This document shows, piece after piece, positions 8,017 through 16,591 of a DNA stretch of 64,000 bases. Under the pieces are notes generated by a model. It was not told where the DNA came from and searched no databases. It saw only the letters and a list, made by a program, of their open reading frames with translations. Source of the stretch: Sphingobacterium sp. BN32 (GTDB taxonomy: Bacteria > Bacteroidota > Bacteroidia > Sphingobacteriales > Sphingobacteriaceae); the NCBI RefSeq assembly GCF_030503615.1, contig NZ_CP129963.1, forward strand, positions 1,240,001 through 1,304,000. Direction: 5' to 3'. Each line of letters begins with the position of its first letter. Positions within the stretch are counted from its first letter, which is position 1. A program made the position numbers and the translations under genes.

Positions 8017-8132
8017 AATCCGAATTACTGCGCACAGGGAATAACTATAGCCATAATCCTTGTAATGGTGATTAGTTTACTTACATTTCTTTCATTTATG
8101 TTCCCTGTGTTCAGTAATTCGGATTGTTTTTT
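8017..8132 (+). terminator. Long-armed terminator with a 59-nt loop
   Basis: Left arm 8017-8030 plus 8033-8041 pairs with right arm 8101-8109 plus 8112-8125: 14 bp and 9 bp, separated by a 2x2 internal loop. A T-run follows at 8127-8132. The 59-nt loop (8042-8100) is unusually long for a simple terminator. It starts one base after the permease stop codon. Confidence 0.65.
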
Positions 8133-8152
8133 ACGCTTAGCTAGCCGATAGC

Positions 8153-8665
8153 CTATCTTCTGTTTGAGGCATCAATGCGATAGATCAGGCTTGGATCTTC
8201 GTTTTGGAAATCACTAAAATAGTCTACCAATTTGAAGTTACATTTTTCAAGTACATGGATCGACGCTGTATTGCTAGGACGAACCAAGGCGTAAATATCC
8301 TTTTTCTTAAGCTGATCAAAACCATAGGCTATAGATGTCTTCGCCAACTCAGTGGCATATCCTTTTCCCCAGAACTTTGGCCCTAAGCGATATCCTAAAT
8401 TGGTTTGTTGCTTGTCTTGGTATAATTTATTGGATAAACCACCAAAACCTATTATCTCTGGCCTGTTGAGCTCTCTAACCATCCAAATGCCATAATTACT
8501 GATGTTCCAGTGAAGTAGAATATTATGAAAGACTTCATGTGCGGTCGCAATTGTCATAGGCCCATGCGGATTATGCAGATTGGTTTGTGGATCAGCGTTG
8601 ATGGCAAAGTATTCTTGAAAATCATCTTTGCAGGGCCGATGGTAGGATAACCTCTTCGATTTCAT
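8153..8665 (-). CDS. GNAT-family N-acetyltransferase
   Basis: A 170-residue acetyl-CoA-dependent transferase of the RimJ/RimL type. The acetyl-CoA pyrophosphate loop is seen as LGPKFWGKGYATELA (about residues 92-106), followed by the VRPSNTASIHVLEKCNF motif near 127-143 that is typical of this subgroup. Substrate unknown; RimJ/RimL relatives acetylate protein N-termini or small molecules. It starts 4 bases after the M48 protease stop, so the two are co-transcribed on the minus strand. Confidence 0.9.
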   Translation of the reverse strand: MKSKRLSYHRPCKDDFQEYFAINADPQTNLHNPHGPMTIATAHEVFHNILLHWNISNYGIWMVRELNRPEIIGFGGLSNKLYQDKQQTNLGYRLGPKFWGKGYATELAKTSIAYGFDQLKKKDIYALVRPSNTASIHVLEKCNFKLVDYFSDFQNEDPSLIYRIDASNRR

Positions 8666-8669
8666 GGAC

Positions 8670-10736
8670 TCAATTTGTTTCTACGGTTGATTGCAGCATA
8701 ATCTCTTTCTGTATGTCCAATATACGCTTCTTTAGCTGAAAGTAATTGTCATTTAACAAGTAGTAGTATTGATCCAAACCTAAGCCTAGAAGCTCTAAAT
8801 TCTCGTTGATGTAGGCGGCTCCGTCGAAATAGTCGAAGGTATTGCTTATAAAGCGATTTAATTTACCCTCGACCTCTGTATCCAATGTGTTGCTATTGGC
8901 TTTGTGTATCGCTATTAGGTTCTTCAACTCTTCCTTGAAAGCGAGTTCTGCTTTCTTCACTTCCACGGTATGGTAAGCAATTTCAGAATGCGAATGGTTT
9001 TGATAAAAGAAGTTGGTCTTTTGTACCAAATCGAAGTAAAGGTCCATTTGTCCGCTATAGGTTTGCTCGGCGGACATAAAATTTCCATAAGCATCTTTAA
9101 GTTTTGATGCCAAAGGCTGTTCTTGAACGCAATAGTAAAAGTAGTCGAAGACATCACGATTATAACCTTCTATAATTGCTTTAAGCTCAGCAGACTCTCC
9201 CTGCAGTTTCTCTATAACTTCGCTGGTTTCCGTACGCTTGTACTTGATGCCATCGTAATCGAACGTTTCGATATCGATGGTTTTGTTCTCTATTTGGCGC
9301 AACGTTTCGATGTCAGTCAGGTAAGAATTTAGAAGAAATGTGTCGTTTACTCGCGCAGGACCAAACAAGGTTTCAATGTTCTGCTGTTCGCCATTTTCCA
9401 TTGATAACTCATCTGCCTTGAAAAATGGATTGTTGAATGTATAGTAGTCATTGAAAATAGCATCGAAAGACTCGCTGTCAAACCATGCTTTAAATTCCTT
9501 TGCAAACTCTTCACTAGCCATCCGGCTGGGTTCTTCTGTATAATTTCCCTGTGAAAAGATCATTCTGGTAAACCATTCTGAAGAGCGCGATTGGTTCTGT
9601 AGGATCTGGAGCGCAGGTTCATCGATTGTGTTGCTGAGCTTGATATTGAGCTTGTCAACAGCGGCTATACGATCTGTTTCTGCAGGATGTGATGCCCATT
9701 GGTTTGTAATGACGAGCTTGGATTTATCAAATTTGTTGAACTCGGCCATGCTGATTTGCGGAATTCCATTGACTTCCGGATAAGCGAACTTGTTACTTAG
9801 GTAATGCGTCGCTGCCCGTTGATCGGCATAGATATCCGCGCTGATGCGGTTTTTTTGCATTTGGGCGCCATAAAAATTGAATACATTGTTAAGACAATAA
9901 TTAGAGAAATTGGATCGCAGGAGGGATGTTTCTACGGCCTTGGAGCCTGCGACTTGAGCAGAGATCGCATCGGCATGGAATTCCATTTCTCTCGATAATG
10001 CCATGTAATTTTTATTGATCACCTCGTATTGTTTTTGAAGAATCTTCTGCATAACGCCAATGATTGTTTTTGGAAGCCACTGAAAGGCTGCCGCGTAATA
10101 GCTGGTGTTATACCATTTTTCACTGAGCCTGTTGAGCGACTCATTGTTATAAAGCATGTTGTAGATTGCATGATTGGCATGATACACGTAACTGCCGACG
10201 CGCATGCTCCGTTGTGAAAAATGGCCAAATTCATGTGCTAAAACCCCTTTCAGTTCTTGATATGTTACAGAATTGATTAGACCCATGCCGACAATTAGGT
10301 TTTTACGAACAGGGAAGAACATGCTCCAGAAACTCGAGTTGTAAAAAACAGAAGCATTGACTTCGCTAGACAGGTAAACTTTTTTGGGTGATTGTGTTTC
10401 AACTTGTTCTACGATTTCCTCAATCAGTGCGAAGAGCTTAGGCTCGGTATCTTGATCGACTTCAAGCAGATGGCTGGTATTCATCCCTTCGAACGAAAAG
10501 ATAAACTTAATCAAGAACACAAAGACGAACAGCGAAGAGACAATTAAGCTAATCGCTAAGAACAAGAGTATGAAGTGGGGGAATTTTAAAATTAGCACAT
10601 AGGCGACATAGATTATGGCGGCGCAGAGCCCTATAGTAAATAGTACGAGCAGTAAATAGATGAGTCCAAAACCGACGATGGAATACAAGGTTTTATTTGC
10701 TTGATGCTTGAACTCTGGGGAGATTTCAACTTTCAT
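8670..10736 (-). CDS. M48-family membrane metallopeptidase
   Basis: A 688-residue integral membrane zinc protease. Two or three membrane helices lie at about residues 17-82. The zinc site HEFGH is at 168-172, and the third ligand is probably Glu in SREMEFHADA near residue 250. A C-terminal extension of about 400 residues, rich in acidic and aromatic residues and without a recognised motif, makes it more than twice the length of HtpX. Probably involved in membrane or envelope protein quality control; substrate unknown. First gene of a two-gene unit with the GNAT gene. Confidence 0.88.
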   Translation of the reverse strand: MKVEISPEFKHQANKTLYSIVGFGLIYLLLVLFTIGLCAAIIYVAYVLILKFPHFILLFLAISLIVSSLFVFVFLIKFIFSFEGMNTSHLLEVDQDTEPKLFALIEEIVEQVETQSPKKVYLSSEVNASVFYNSSFWSMFFPVRKNLIVGMGLINSVTYQELKGVLAHEFGHFSQRSMRVGSYVYHANHAIYNMLYNNESLNRLSEKWYNTSYYAAAFQWLPKTIIGVMQKILQKQYEVINKNYMALSREMEFHADAISAQVAGSKAVETSLLRSNFSNYCLNNVFNFYGAQMQKNRISADIYADQRAATHYLSNKFAYPEVNGIPQISMAEFNKFDKSKLVITNQWASHPAETDRIAAVDKLNIKLSNTIDEPALQILQNQSRSSEWFTRMIFSQGNYTEEPSRMASEEFAKEFKAWFDSESFDAIFNDYYTFNNPFFKADELSMENGEQQNIETLFGPARVNDTFLLNSYLTDIETLRQIENKTIDIETFDYDGIKYKRTETSEVIEKLQGESAELKAIIEGYNRDVFDYFYYCVQEQPLASKLKDAYGNFMSAEQTYSGQMDLYFDLVQKTNFFYQNHSHSEIAYHTVEVKKAELAFKEELKNLIAIHKANSNTLDTEVEGKLNRFISNTFDYFDGAAYINENLELLGLGLDQYYYLLNDNYFQLKKRILDIQKEIMLQSTVETN

Positions 10737-10819
10737 TGGTTAAATTTATTTCGATTCTAAAATAAAAAATTATATCAATAGTACTTTGTATATTCCCTAT
10801 TTTTAAGGTTAATTAAGCT

Positions 10820-11869
10820 ATGCGTCTACAGCTAATTTCTTTTTTCCTGCTTCTCACGCCATCGTTGTTTGGCCAAACACCGGACTCCCTTCTATATGAA
10901 CAATATAAGAAGGATCGCGTGCGCTATGCTGAGTTTGAGAGTAAACATCGGAGTTTCGTTAAAGGGAAGTTTACGACCTTGTCTTTTCTTCATTGGGGGC
11001 ATGCATCCGAGAACACATTCATTTGGCTTCATGGCAGTTTTTTAGATGCTTATGATTTCGAACCGTTCGCAAATAAGTTAGTAGAGCTAGACTATCAGGT
11101 TATCTCTGTTGATCATTATGGTCATGGGAAGACTGGGTTTCCAGATACGGATTTAAGTTTCGAGGACTTTGCAGATGATTTGTCAGCGTTGTTAGACAGT
11201 TTGTCCGTCGAGAAAGCGGTCATTGGAGGGTTTTCTAGGGGGGGATATCTGGCTACTAGTTTTTATAGTTTTTATCCGAATCGCGTTAAGGCGCTTGTAT
11301 TGGAGGAAGGAGGTTCAGCGAAGTTCTATGGGCATTTCTATAAACAGAACAAACAAGAGCAGGGAAAGATATTGAGTGAATTTAACGTCCCTGAGGATGT
11401 TAGAGAATTGTATTTTGGCGAAACGGATACGGAGTTTGAACAGTACAAGCAGCTGTATGAGCCGGGTGGCGCCGCATCGCAATTCCAACTCTTAGGATTG
11501 ATCAAGAAAAAGGGCGCTAAATACATTACTTATCAAGGACTGGATACGTACTACCAATTAAAAGATTCGTTGCAAGCAGCACAAGCTTTGCTGGTACCCG
11601 AGCGCATCTCTAGGTACGGGAGATCTATCGTAGAGCAGGAACCTTTGGAAATATATCGAAAACTGACAGTGCCGCTTTTATTATTAGAGGCGACTAAACA
11701 ACCCGATGCCTTCCCGCAGGAGGAAGAAAACGAGCTATTGCTAAAGCGGCATCCGCAATGGATTACCCATGTGAAATTTCCGAATGCTTCACATAATATT
11801 CACTATGAAAGTGCTGAGGACTTTATAGCGGTATTAATTCCTTTTCTTTCGGTAATTATTAATAAATGA
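10820..11869 (+). CDS. Secreted alpha/beta-fold hydrolase
   Basis: A 349-residue exported hydrolase with a signal peptide ending near residue 19 (LFG-QTP). It has the oxyanion-hole HG (71-72), the nucleophile elbow GFSRG (137-141, Ser139) and a C-terminal His in NASHNIH that completes the triad. The family covers esterases, lipases, haloperoxidases and peptidases, so the substrate is open. It is divergent from the M48 gene; the 83-base spacer has a near-consensus -7 element GTACTTTG at about 10780. Confidence 0.85.
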   Translation: MRLQLISFFLLLTPSLFGQTPDSLLYEQYKKDRVRYAEFESKHRSFVKGKFTTLSFLHWGHASENTFIWLHGSFLDAYDFEPFANKLVELDYQVISVDHYGHGKTGFPDTDLSFEDFADDLSALLDSLSVEKAVIGGFSRGGYLATSFYSFYPNRVKALVLEEGGSAKFYGHFYKQNKQEQGKILSEFNVPEDVRELYFGETDTEFEQYKQLYEPGGAASQFQLLGLIKKKGAKYITYQGLDTYYQLKDSLQAAQALLVPERISRYGRSIVEQEPLEIYRKLTVPLLLLEATKQPDAFPQEEENELLLKRHPQWITHVKFPNASHNIHYESAEDFIAVLIPFLSVIINK

Positions 11870-11895
11870 TTCAGATTTTATTTATTATTTTAATA

Positions 11896-11930
11896 ATTGA
11901 ATAAAAATCGTGTGAATATAACTATCTTTG
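11896..11930 (+). promoter_or_regulatory. Bacteroidota-type promoter
   Basis: ATTG (11896-11899) and TATCTTTG (11923-11930) fit the TTTG / TAnnTTTG pattern with a 23-base spacer. It lies about 70 bases before the ATG at 11999, just after the hydrolase gene ends. Confidence 0.5.
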
Positions 11931-11998
11931 GGTGCTCAGAAGATTGAGGTGTCTACAAACCTTAATCCTTGTTAACCATATTATTAGAGGAAGAGAAT

Positions 11999-12517
11999 AT
12001 GAAATTAGTAGCGTTAAAGCCGTCTTCGATTATTGAATTGCTTTTCGTCGTGGCTATCTTACTAAACATTGCCAATTACCAGTTGATTCAACGTACTTTG
12101 ATTCCTCTTGAATGCGTTGCTTATTACTTCGTTATAGGAATATTTGTTTATTTACTCTTTTCGTCCTTGTGTAAATTTCAGTGGATGGGCCGCTTTGAGC
12201 TGTTCATGTATTTCATCAGCATATTCGGAACCTACTTAACCTTTCTTTGTTTAATGGTGAATGTTTTGTTCTCCGGATCAAAAGTACAGGTCAAGAATTA
12301 TAAGATGCAACGAATTACCAATAGGCTAGTCGGTCGAGATTTTCATACGCAAAGACAGCAAGTGGGGCTGGTCACTTTTGAGAATGGAAGAAACAAACGC
12401 GTTTATCATGAGCAAATCGTGGGAGCAGAGAATGAGATAATCGACTCTATAGCGGTGCATTTATCTGAGGGGCTCTTTAATTTTCCAATCATTCGAAAGA
12501 TTGAAACCATCGATTAG
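11999..12517 (+). CDS. Membrane protein of unknown function
   Basis: A 172-residue protein with three predicted membrane helices (about residues 11-29, 39-56 and 70-92). A basic cytosolic or periplasmic tail of 80 residues follows (VQVKNYKMQRITNRLVGR). I recognise no family. The ATG at 11999 is preferred over an upstream TTG because it is preceded by GAGGAAGAG and keeps the first helix near the N-terminus. It ends 24 bases before the convergent small RNA copy B, whose terminator may serve both. Confidence 0.7.
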   Translation: MKLVALKPSSIIELLFVVAILLNIANYQLIQRTLIPLECVAYYFVIGIFVYLLFSSLCKFQWMGRFELFMYFISIFGTYLTFLCLMVNVLFSGSKVQVKNYKMQRITNRLVGRDFHTQRQQVGLVTFENGRNKRVYHEQIVGAENEIIDSIAVHLSEGLFNFPIIRKIETID

Positions 12518-12540
12518 TATTGATCTTGATAGAACTTCAT

Positions 12541-12612
12541 AAAAAAACTCCTAAAGCGGGGAGCTCTAGGAGTTTTAACTAACCAATTATTAACCTAAAT
12601 TATGAAATTTAA
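12541..12612 (-). ncRNA. Candidate small regulatory RNA, copy B
   Basis: Minus-strand twin of the RNA at 2811-2881. The 33-base block 12574-12606 is identical to copy A. The terminator stem (12567-12576 with 12544-12553, plus three inner pairs) has a completely different sequence from copy A, yet the same UCCCC loop, and ends in seven U. This is what a conserved structured RNA shows when stems covary. It lies in the same direction as the efflux operon, about 95 bases beyond its last stop, but has its own promoter-like sequence. Confidence 0.6.
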
Positions 12613-12622
12613 TAAGATAATA

Positions 12623-12637
12623 TCAAGTTCTGTGCCG
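12623..12637 (-). promoter_or_regulatory. Sigma54-like promoter of small RNA copy B
   Basis: On the minus strand CGGCACA (from 12637) and TTGA (G at 12624) keep the exact 12-base step between the -24 GG and the -12 G, as in copy A. The ordinary -7 box of copy A is not conserved here (GAACTTCG). This makes the sigma54 reading the better common explanation. Confidence 0.45.
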
Positions 12638-12706
12638 AAGTTCTTCTGAATATTCCATTTAACATTTGTTAACAATTAAATGAAGACTCTCCGCTTTATT
12701 TAAATT

Positions 12707-13828
12707 TTAGGTAGTCTTTTTGTATTTGATCAAAGCCCATCCGTTCAAAATGAGGGCGAAAATGATGATGATGACAAAATGCCATCGTATATCCATTAGT
12801 CCACTCCCTTTTAGGACTAGCATTCTTGTCACGTCGATGAAATAGGTGACAGGACTGCAGTATGCGATCAGTTTTGCCCAATCGGGCATACTGTCAATTG
12901 GCGTGAATAAGCCGCTCATAAGCATAAAGATCATGATAAAGAAGAAGGCGACGGACATGGCTTGCTGTTGGGTATTGGCCATAGTGGATATCAGAAGCCC
13001 CATTCCGAGCAAGGCAATAAGGTAGATAGCTAAGAATAAATATAGCAGCAGTAAATTGCCGAGCGGCACAATACCATAAACCAAGCGTGCTATGACGAAA
13101 AGTCCGACGCTAAAAATAAAGAGGCCAATAAACCAGAAAGGAATAAGCTTGCCCAGAATGAACTGATATTTTTTAATCGGTGTTACGTTTATTTGTTCTA
13201 TTGTTCCCACTTCTTTCTCTTTGACGATGTTTAAAGCGCACATATAGGCGCATATCATCGTGACGAGAATAACTAAAATGGCAGGAACCATGAACATGTT
13301 ATAGTTCAAGTGTGGGTTGTACCAGAACGAACTGCTAATCGATATCTGCCCGGGACTGATCTGCTCTGCAGAGGGTATCCACTTAAAACGTATTTCTTGA
13401 TTGAAATCAGTAAGTATCTGTCCAATGTAGGAACCACCTAAGCCGGCTTTTACTCCATTGATGGCATTGATTGCGACAAAGAGATCTTGCTTGTTTTCCC
13501 GAATCAGATTTCGTTCAAAGCCGATCGGGATTTCTATGATCAGGTCGGCTTGATCGGCTTCTATCTGTTTAAGGGCATCCTTGTAAGAACTACCATAGCC
13601 CACGGCTCGAAAGTACCCGGAGGATATGATTTTATGATACAACTGTTGCGACATGGTCGAGTGATCATGATCGACGAAGCTGATATTGATATTCTTTACT
13701 TCATAATCTGCAGCGAGTGGTAAGATCAGGAGCTGGATAATTGGCGCAATAAATATTAATGGTAACAATGCCTTATTCCTAAAGATTTGCTTAAACTCCT
13801 TCTTGAGTAAAAATAGTAGGGTTCTCAT
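12707..13828 (-). CDS. ABC-2 permease, YbhR-like
   Basis: Inner-membrane permease, 373 residues: one N-terminal membrane helix (about 20-40), a periplasmic domain (45-170) and five C-terminal helices. The motif IVKEKEVGTIEQINVTPI before the helix block is typical of the YbhS/YbhR family. Last gene of the efflux operon; its ATG overlaps the stop of the preceding permease by 4 bases (13825-13828), implying translational coupling of the two permease halves. Confidence 0.9.
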   Translation of the reverse strand: MRTLLFLLKKEFKQIFRNKALLPLIFIAPIIQLLILPLAADYEVKNINISFVDHDHSTMSQQLYHKIISSGYFRAVGYGSSYKDALKQIEADQADLIIEIPIGFERNLIRENKQDLFVAINAINGVKAGLGGSYIGQILTDFNQEIRFKWIPSAEQISPGQISISSSFWYNPHLNYNMFMVPAILVILVTMICAYMCALNIVKEKEVGTIEQINVTPIKKYQFILGKLIPFWFIGLFIFSVGLFVIARLVYGIVPLGNLLLLYLFLAIYLIALLGMGLLISTMANTQQQAMSVAFFFIMIFMLMSGLFTPIDSMPDWAKLIAYCSPVTYFIDVTRMLVLKGSGLMDIRWHFVIIIIFALILNGWALIKYKKTT

Positions 13829-14931
13829 TGCAGTCGAGTTTTGAATTTTTTAAAACTTAGAAATAAGAGCAGCAATGCCATGCCGAGCAGGATTAACGTC
13901 TCTTTCCAAATCGCTGTTATGCCTAAGCCTTTGATCATAATAGACTTCACGATAATATAATACCACTTGGATGGGAGGAAATTACTGATGAGCTGCAAGG
14001 GAACTGGCATGTTTTCAATAGGAAACATAAAGCCCGTGAACAACATCGTAGGAACCAGCATACCCATCATAGCGATCAGCATAGCAGCCTGCTGATTTGC
14101 GGTGCTATTGGATATCAAGAGTCCCAGCGCAAGCGCTGTAATGATTAGTAAGGTGCTTTCAGCTATCAGCAAGAGTAAGTTGCCCTGTATAGGCATGTCC
14201 AATAAAGTCACGCTTAAAGTGAGGATAACAGCAAGATTGACGAGGGAAAGCGCAAGGTAGGGGACAGCCTTCGCGATGATCAGCAGGAACGGGTTTACCG
14301 GCGACACCAGCAGTATTTCCATCGTGCCTTGCTCTTTTTCTTTAACGATGGATATCGACGTCATCAGCACGCAGACCAGCATGAGAACCAATGCCATGAC
14401 GCCAGGGACAAAGGTCGGGGCACCTTTCAATTCCGGATTGTAAAGCATCCTGGTTTGCGGAATAATCTGTAGCGGAATATTCGAACTTGCTAATAAGTTT
14501 TGCTGATAACTCATGATGATTGCATTCGCGTATCCTTGGAGTGTACTTGCTGTGTTAGGATCGGAAGCATCAAATTTGAATTGAATAGAGGCCTTCTTGA
14601 AGTGCGTTAGATCTTCTTCAAAATTAGAGGGTATAATCATTAACATCTTGATCTTTCCTTCCTGAAAGGCTGCTTCTATTTGAGATTCTGAAGAGATGCT
14701 GTTCTGCAGGCTGAAATACCGACTTGCAGCGAATCGGTTGATGATCTGTTGTGAAGTCTGGTCTTTGGCTTGATCGAATATGGCGATCTTCGCATTTCGA
14801 ATCTCGTTAGAGAGTGCGAATCCGAACAAAACAATCTGGACGATTGGCAATCCGAATAGCATGAGTAAGGTTTTGCTATCTCGGAAAACATGAAAGAATT
14901 CCTTGCGGATGAATGTTATAAACTGATTCAT
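13825..14931 (-). CDS. ABC-2 permease, YbhS-like
   Basis: Second permease of the pair, 368 residues, with the same topology and the related motif IVKEKEQGTMEILLVSPV. E. coli YbhS and YbhR form the membrane part of an exporter linked to sensitivity to cationic drugs and, by report, Na+/Li+ export. The substrate here is unknown. It begins 2 bases after the ATPase gene stop. Confidence 0.9.
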   Translation of the reverse strand: MNQFITFIRKEFFHVFRDSKTLLMLFGLPIVQIVLFGFALSNEIRNAKIAIFDQAKDQTSQQIINRFAASRYFSLQNSISSESQIEAAFQEGKIKMLMIIPSNFEEDLTHFKKASIQFKFDASDPNTASTLQGYANAIIMSYQQNLLASSNIPLQIIPQTRMLYNPELKGAPTFVPGVMALVLMLVCVLMTSISIVKEKEQGTMEILLVSPVNPFLLIIAKAVPYLALSLVNLAVILTLSVTLLDMPIQGNLLLLIAESTLLIITALALGLLISNSTANQQAAMLIAMMGMLVPTMLFTGFMFPIENMPVPLQLISNFLPSKWYYIIVKSIMIKGLGITAIWKETLILLGMALLLLFLSFKKFKTRLQ

Positions 14932-14933
14932 GG

Positions 14934-15674
14934 TTAATCTCCTTTACGTTGTGCTCCGCGAGCTAGCTCGAAGAAAACGTCCTCCATCGAACTGGCGTTG
15001 AAACTCTTTTTAAGGTTGTCGGGCGTGTCTAATGCCTTAATGACACCATCGACCATAATGGACACGCGGTGGCAATACTCCGCTTCGTCCATGTAATGCG
15101 TCGTCACAAAGACTGTGATGCCACGGTCGGAAGCATCATAGATTAGATCCCAAAACTGTCGTCTAGTAAGTGGATCTACACCGCCCGTAGGTTCGTCTAA
15201 GAATACAATTTCCGGGTTATGGATCGTCGCAACAGAGAAGGCTAGCTTCTGTTTCCAGCCTAATGGAAGTGTACCGACAAGCTTTTTGGCGACATCATTC
15301 AATCCTAAGTTGCTGATCAGCTGCGCACCACGCTCTTTAATTGCTTTGTTCGATAGGCCATAGATGCCCGCAAAGAACTCGATATTCTCAGTTACTGTCA
15401 GGTCTTCATATAGCGAGAACTTCTGACTCATATAGCCGATTCGCTGCTTAATGCGCTCAGTTTCTTTGTAAACATCAAAACCAGCAATACTAGCCTCTCC
15501 CGAAGAAGGGACCGAAAGACCGCATAGCATCTTCATAGCGGTGGTTTTACCAGCGCCATTTGCACCCAAGAAGCCGAATATCTCTCCTTTGTAGACATCG
15601 AAGGTTATTGCATTCGTTGCGATGAAATCGCCAAATCGCTTGGTTAGCTTATTGGTGCTTATTACCTTTTCCAT
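14934..15674 (-). CDS. ABC transporter ATPase (matches C-terminal half of YbhF)
   Basis: Cytosolic nucleotide-binding subunit, 246 residues. Walker A GANGAGKTT lies at about 36-44. The signature region reads LPLGWKQKLAFS instead of LSGGQ, followed by Walker B and D-loop VFLDEPTGGVDP and the switch His in TTHYMDEAEYC. The LPLG variant is what the C-terminal half of fused E. coli YbhF carries, so this gene corresponds to that half. Adjacent genes are spaced 1-2 bases. Confidence 0.9.
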   Translation of the reverse strand: MEKVISTNKLTKRFGDFIATNAITFDVYKGEIFGFLGANGAGKTTAMKMLCGLSVPSSGEASIAGFDVYKETERIKQRIGYMSQKFSLYEDLTVTENIEFFAGIYGLSNKAIKERGAQLISNLGLNDVAKKLVGTLPLGWKQKLAFSVATIHNPEIVFLDEPTGGVDPLTRRQFWDLIYDASDRGITVFVTTHYMDEAEYCHRVSIMVDGVIKALDTPDNLKKSFNASSMEDVFFELARGAQRKGD

Positions 15675-15675
15675 G

Positions 15676-16590
15676 TTAATGCATTAATCGAATAAAACAA
15701 TCTTCTATCGTTGGCTCGATCTCTTTTAACGTTAGGTCATGATGCCCCTGCTGTTTCAGATAGCTTTCCAGTAATGAATAGTCTAATGTTTGATTCTTTT
15801 TCCAGGTGATATGATGATACTCTCCAAAGGAATTGCAGGAGCTTACTTCCGGACAAGCACATAGATCCCGAATCAGCTTAATCATATTTTCTGATTTAAC
15901 AGCGTATAGCGGGCTAGGATAGGAGTCTCGTATGTCTTGAGGAGTATCAATCGAAAGAATGCTTCCACTTTGCATCAGCGCAATACGTTCGCATAGGTTA
16001 GCTTCATCCATGTAGGGTGTAGAAACCAAGATACTGATACCCTGTGACTTTAGATGCTTAAGCATATCCCAGAACTCTTTGCGAGAAACAGCATCGACGC
16101 CCGTCGTCGGTTCGTCTAAAAAGAGTACACGAGGTTTATGAATCAATGCGCAGCATAGCGCCAGCTTCTGTTTCATACCGCCGGAGAGCTTTCCTGCCCG
16201 ACGATCTTTAAACGGTTCAATCTGCACGTAGATATCTTTTATCAGATCATAATGATCGGCAACCTTGTGTCCAAACACAGAGGCGAAGAAGGTCAGATTC
16301 TCCTCGACCGTTAAATCCTGATATAAAGAGAATTTGCCGGGCATATAGCCCACCTGCTTACGGATTTGCTTATAATCTTTGATGATATCCATGCCATCAA
16401 CAGTCGCTGAGCCCGAATCAGGAAGTAAGAGCGTGGTCAGGATTCGGAAAATGGTGGTCTTTCCAGCACCGTCAGGACCTATCAATCCAAAGAGTTCGCC
16501 TTCCTTGACCTCAAAGCTTACCGAGTTAACCGCCGTCAGTTCCCCTTTATTAAAGGTCTTATGTATCTTATCTAGAGTTACAGCAGACAT
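15676..16590 (-). CDS. ABC transporter ATPase (matches N-terminal half of YbhF)
   Basis: Partner nucleotide-binding subunit, 304 residues. Walker A GPDGAGKTT at about 37-45, canonical signature LSGGMKQKL, and Walker B LFLDEPTTGVDA. The switch region reads STPYMDEANLC, so the usual H-loop His is a Pro here. This is compatible with an asymmetric ATPase pair with one degenerate site. The ~80-residue C-terminal tail is longer than in its partner. Together the two genes replace the single fused YbhF of E. coli. Confidence 0.9.
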   Translation of the reverse strand: MSAVTLDKIHKTFNKGELTAVNSVSFEVKEGELFGLIGPDGAGKTTIFRILTTLLLPDSGSATVDGMDIIKDYKQIRKQVGYMPGKFSLYQDLTVEENLTFFASVFGHKVADHYDLIKDIYVQIEPFKDRRAGKLSGGMKQKLALCCALIHKPRVLFLDEPTTGVDAVSRKEFWDMLKHLKSQGISILVSTPYMDEANLCERIALMQSGSILSIDTPQDIRDSYPSPLYAVKSENMIKLIRDLCACPEVSSCNSFGEYHHITWKKNQTLDYSLLESYLKQQGHHDLTLKEIEPTIEDCFIRLMH

Positions 16591-16591
16591 G

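Noticed and set aside
12602..12649. 15-codon ORF (ATG inside the 33-base block) on the plus strand, as if a decayed susC start
   Set aside because: The matching frame at copy A stops after four codons, while terminators, U-tracts and promoter spacing all favour the opposite strand as the functional one.
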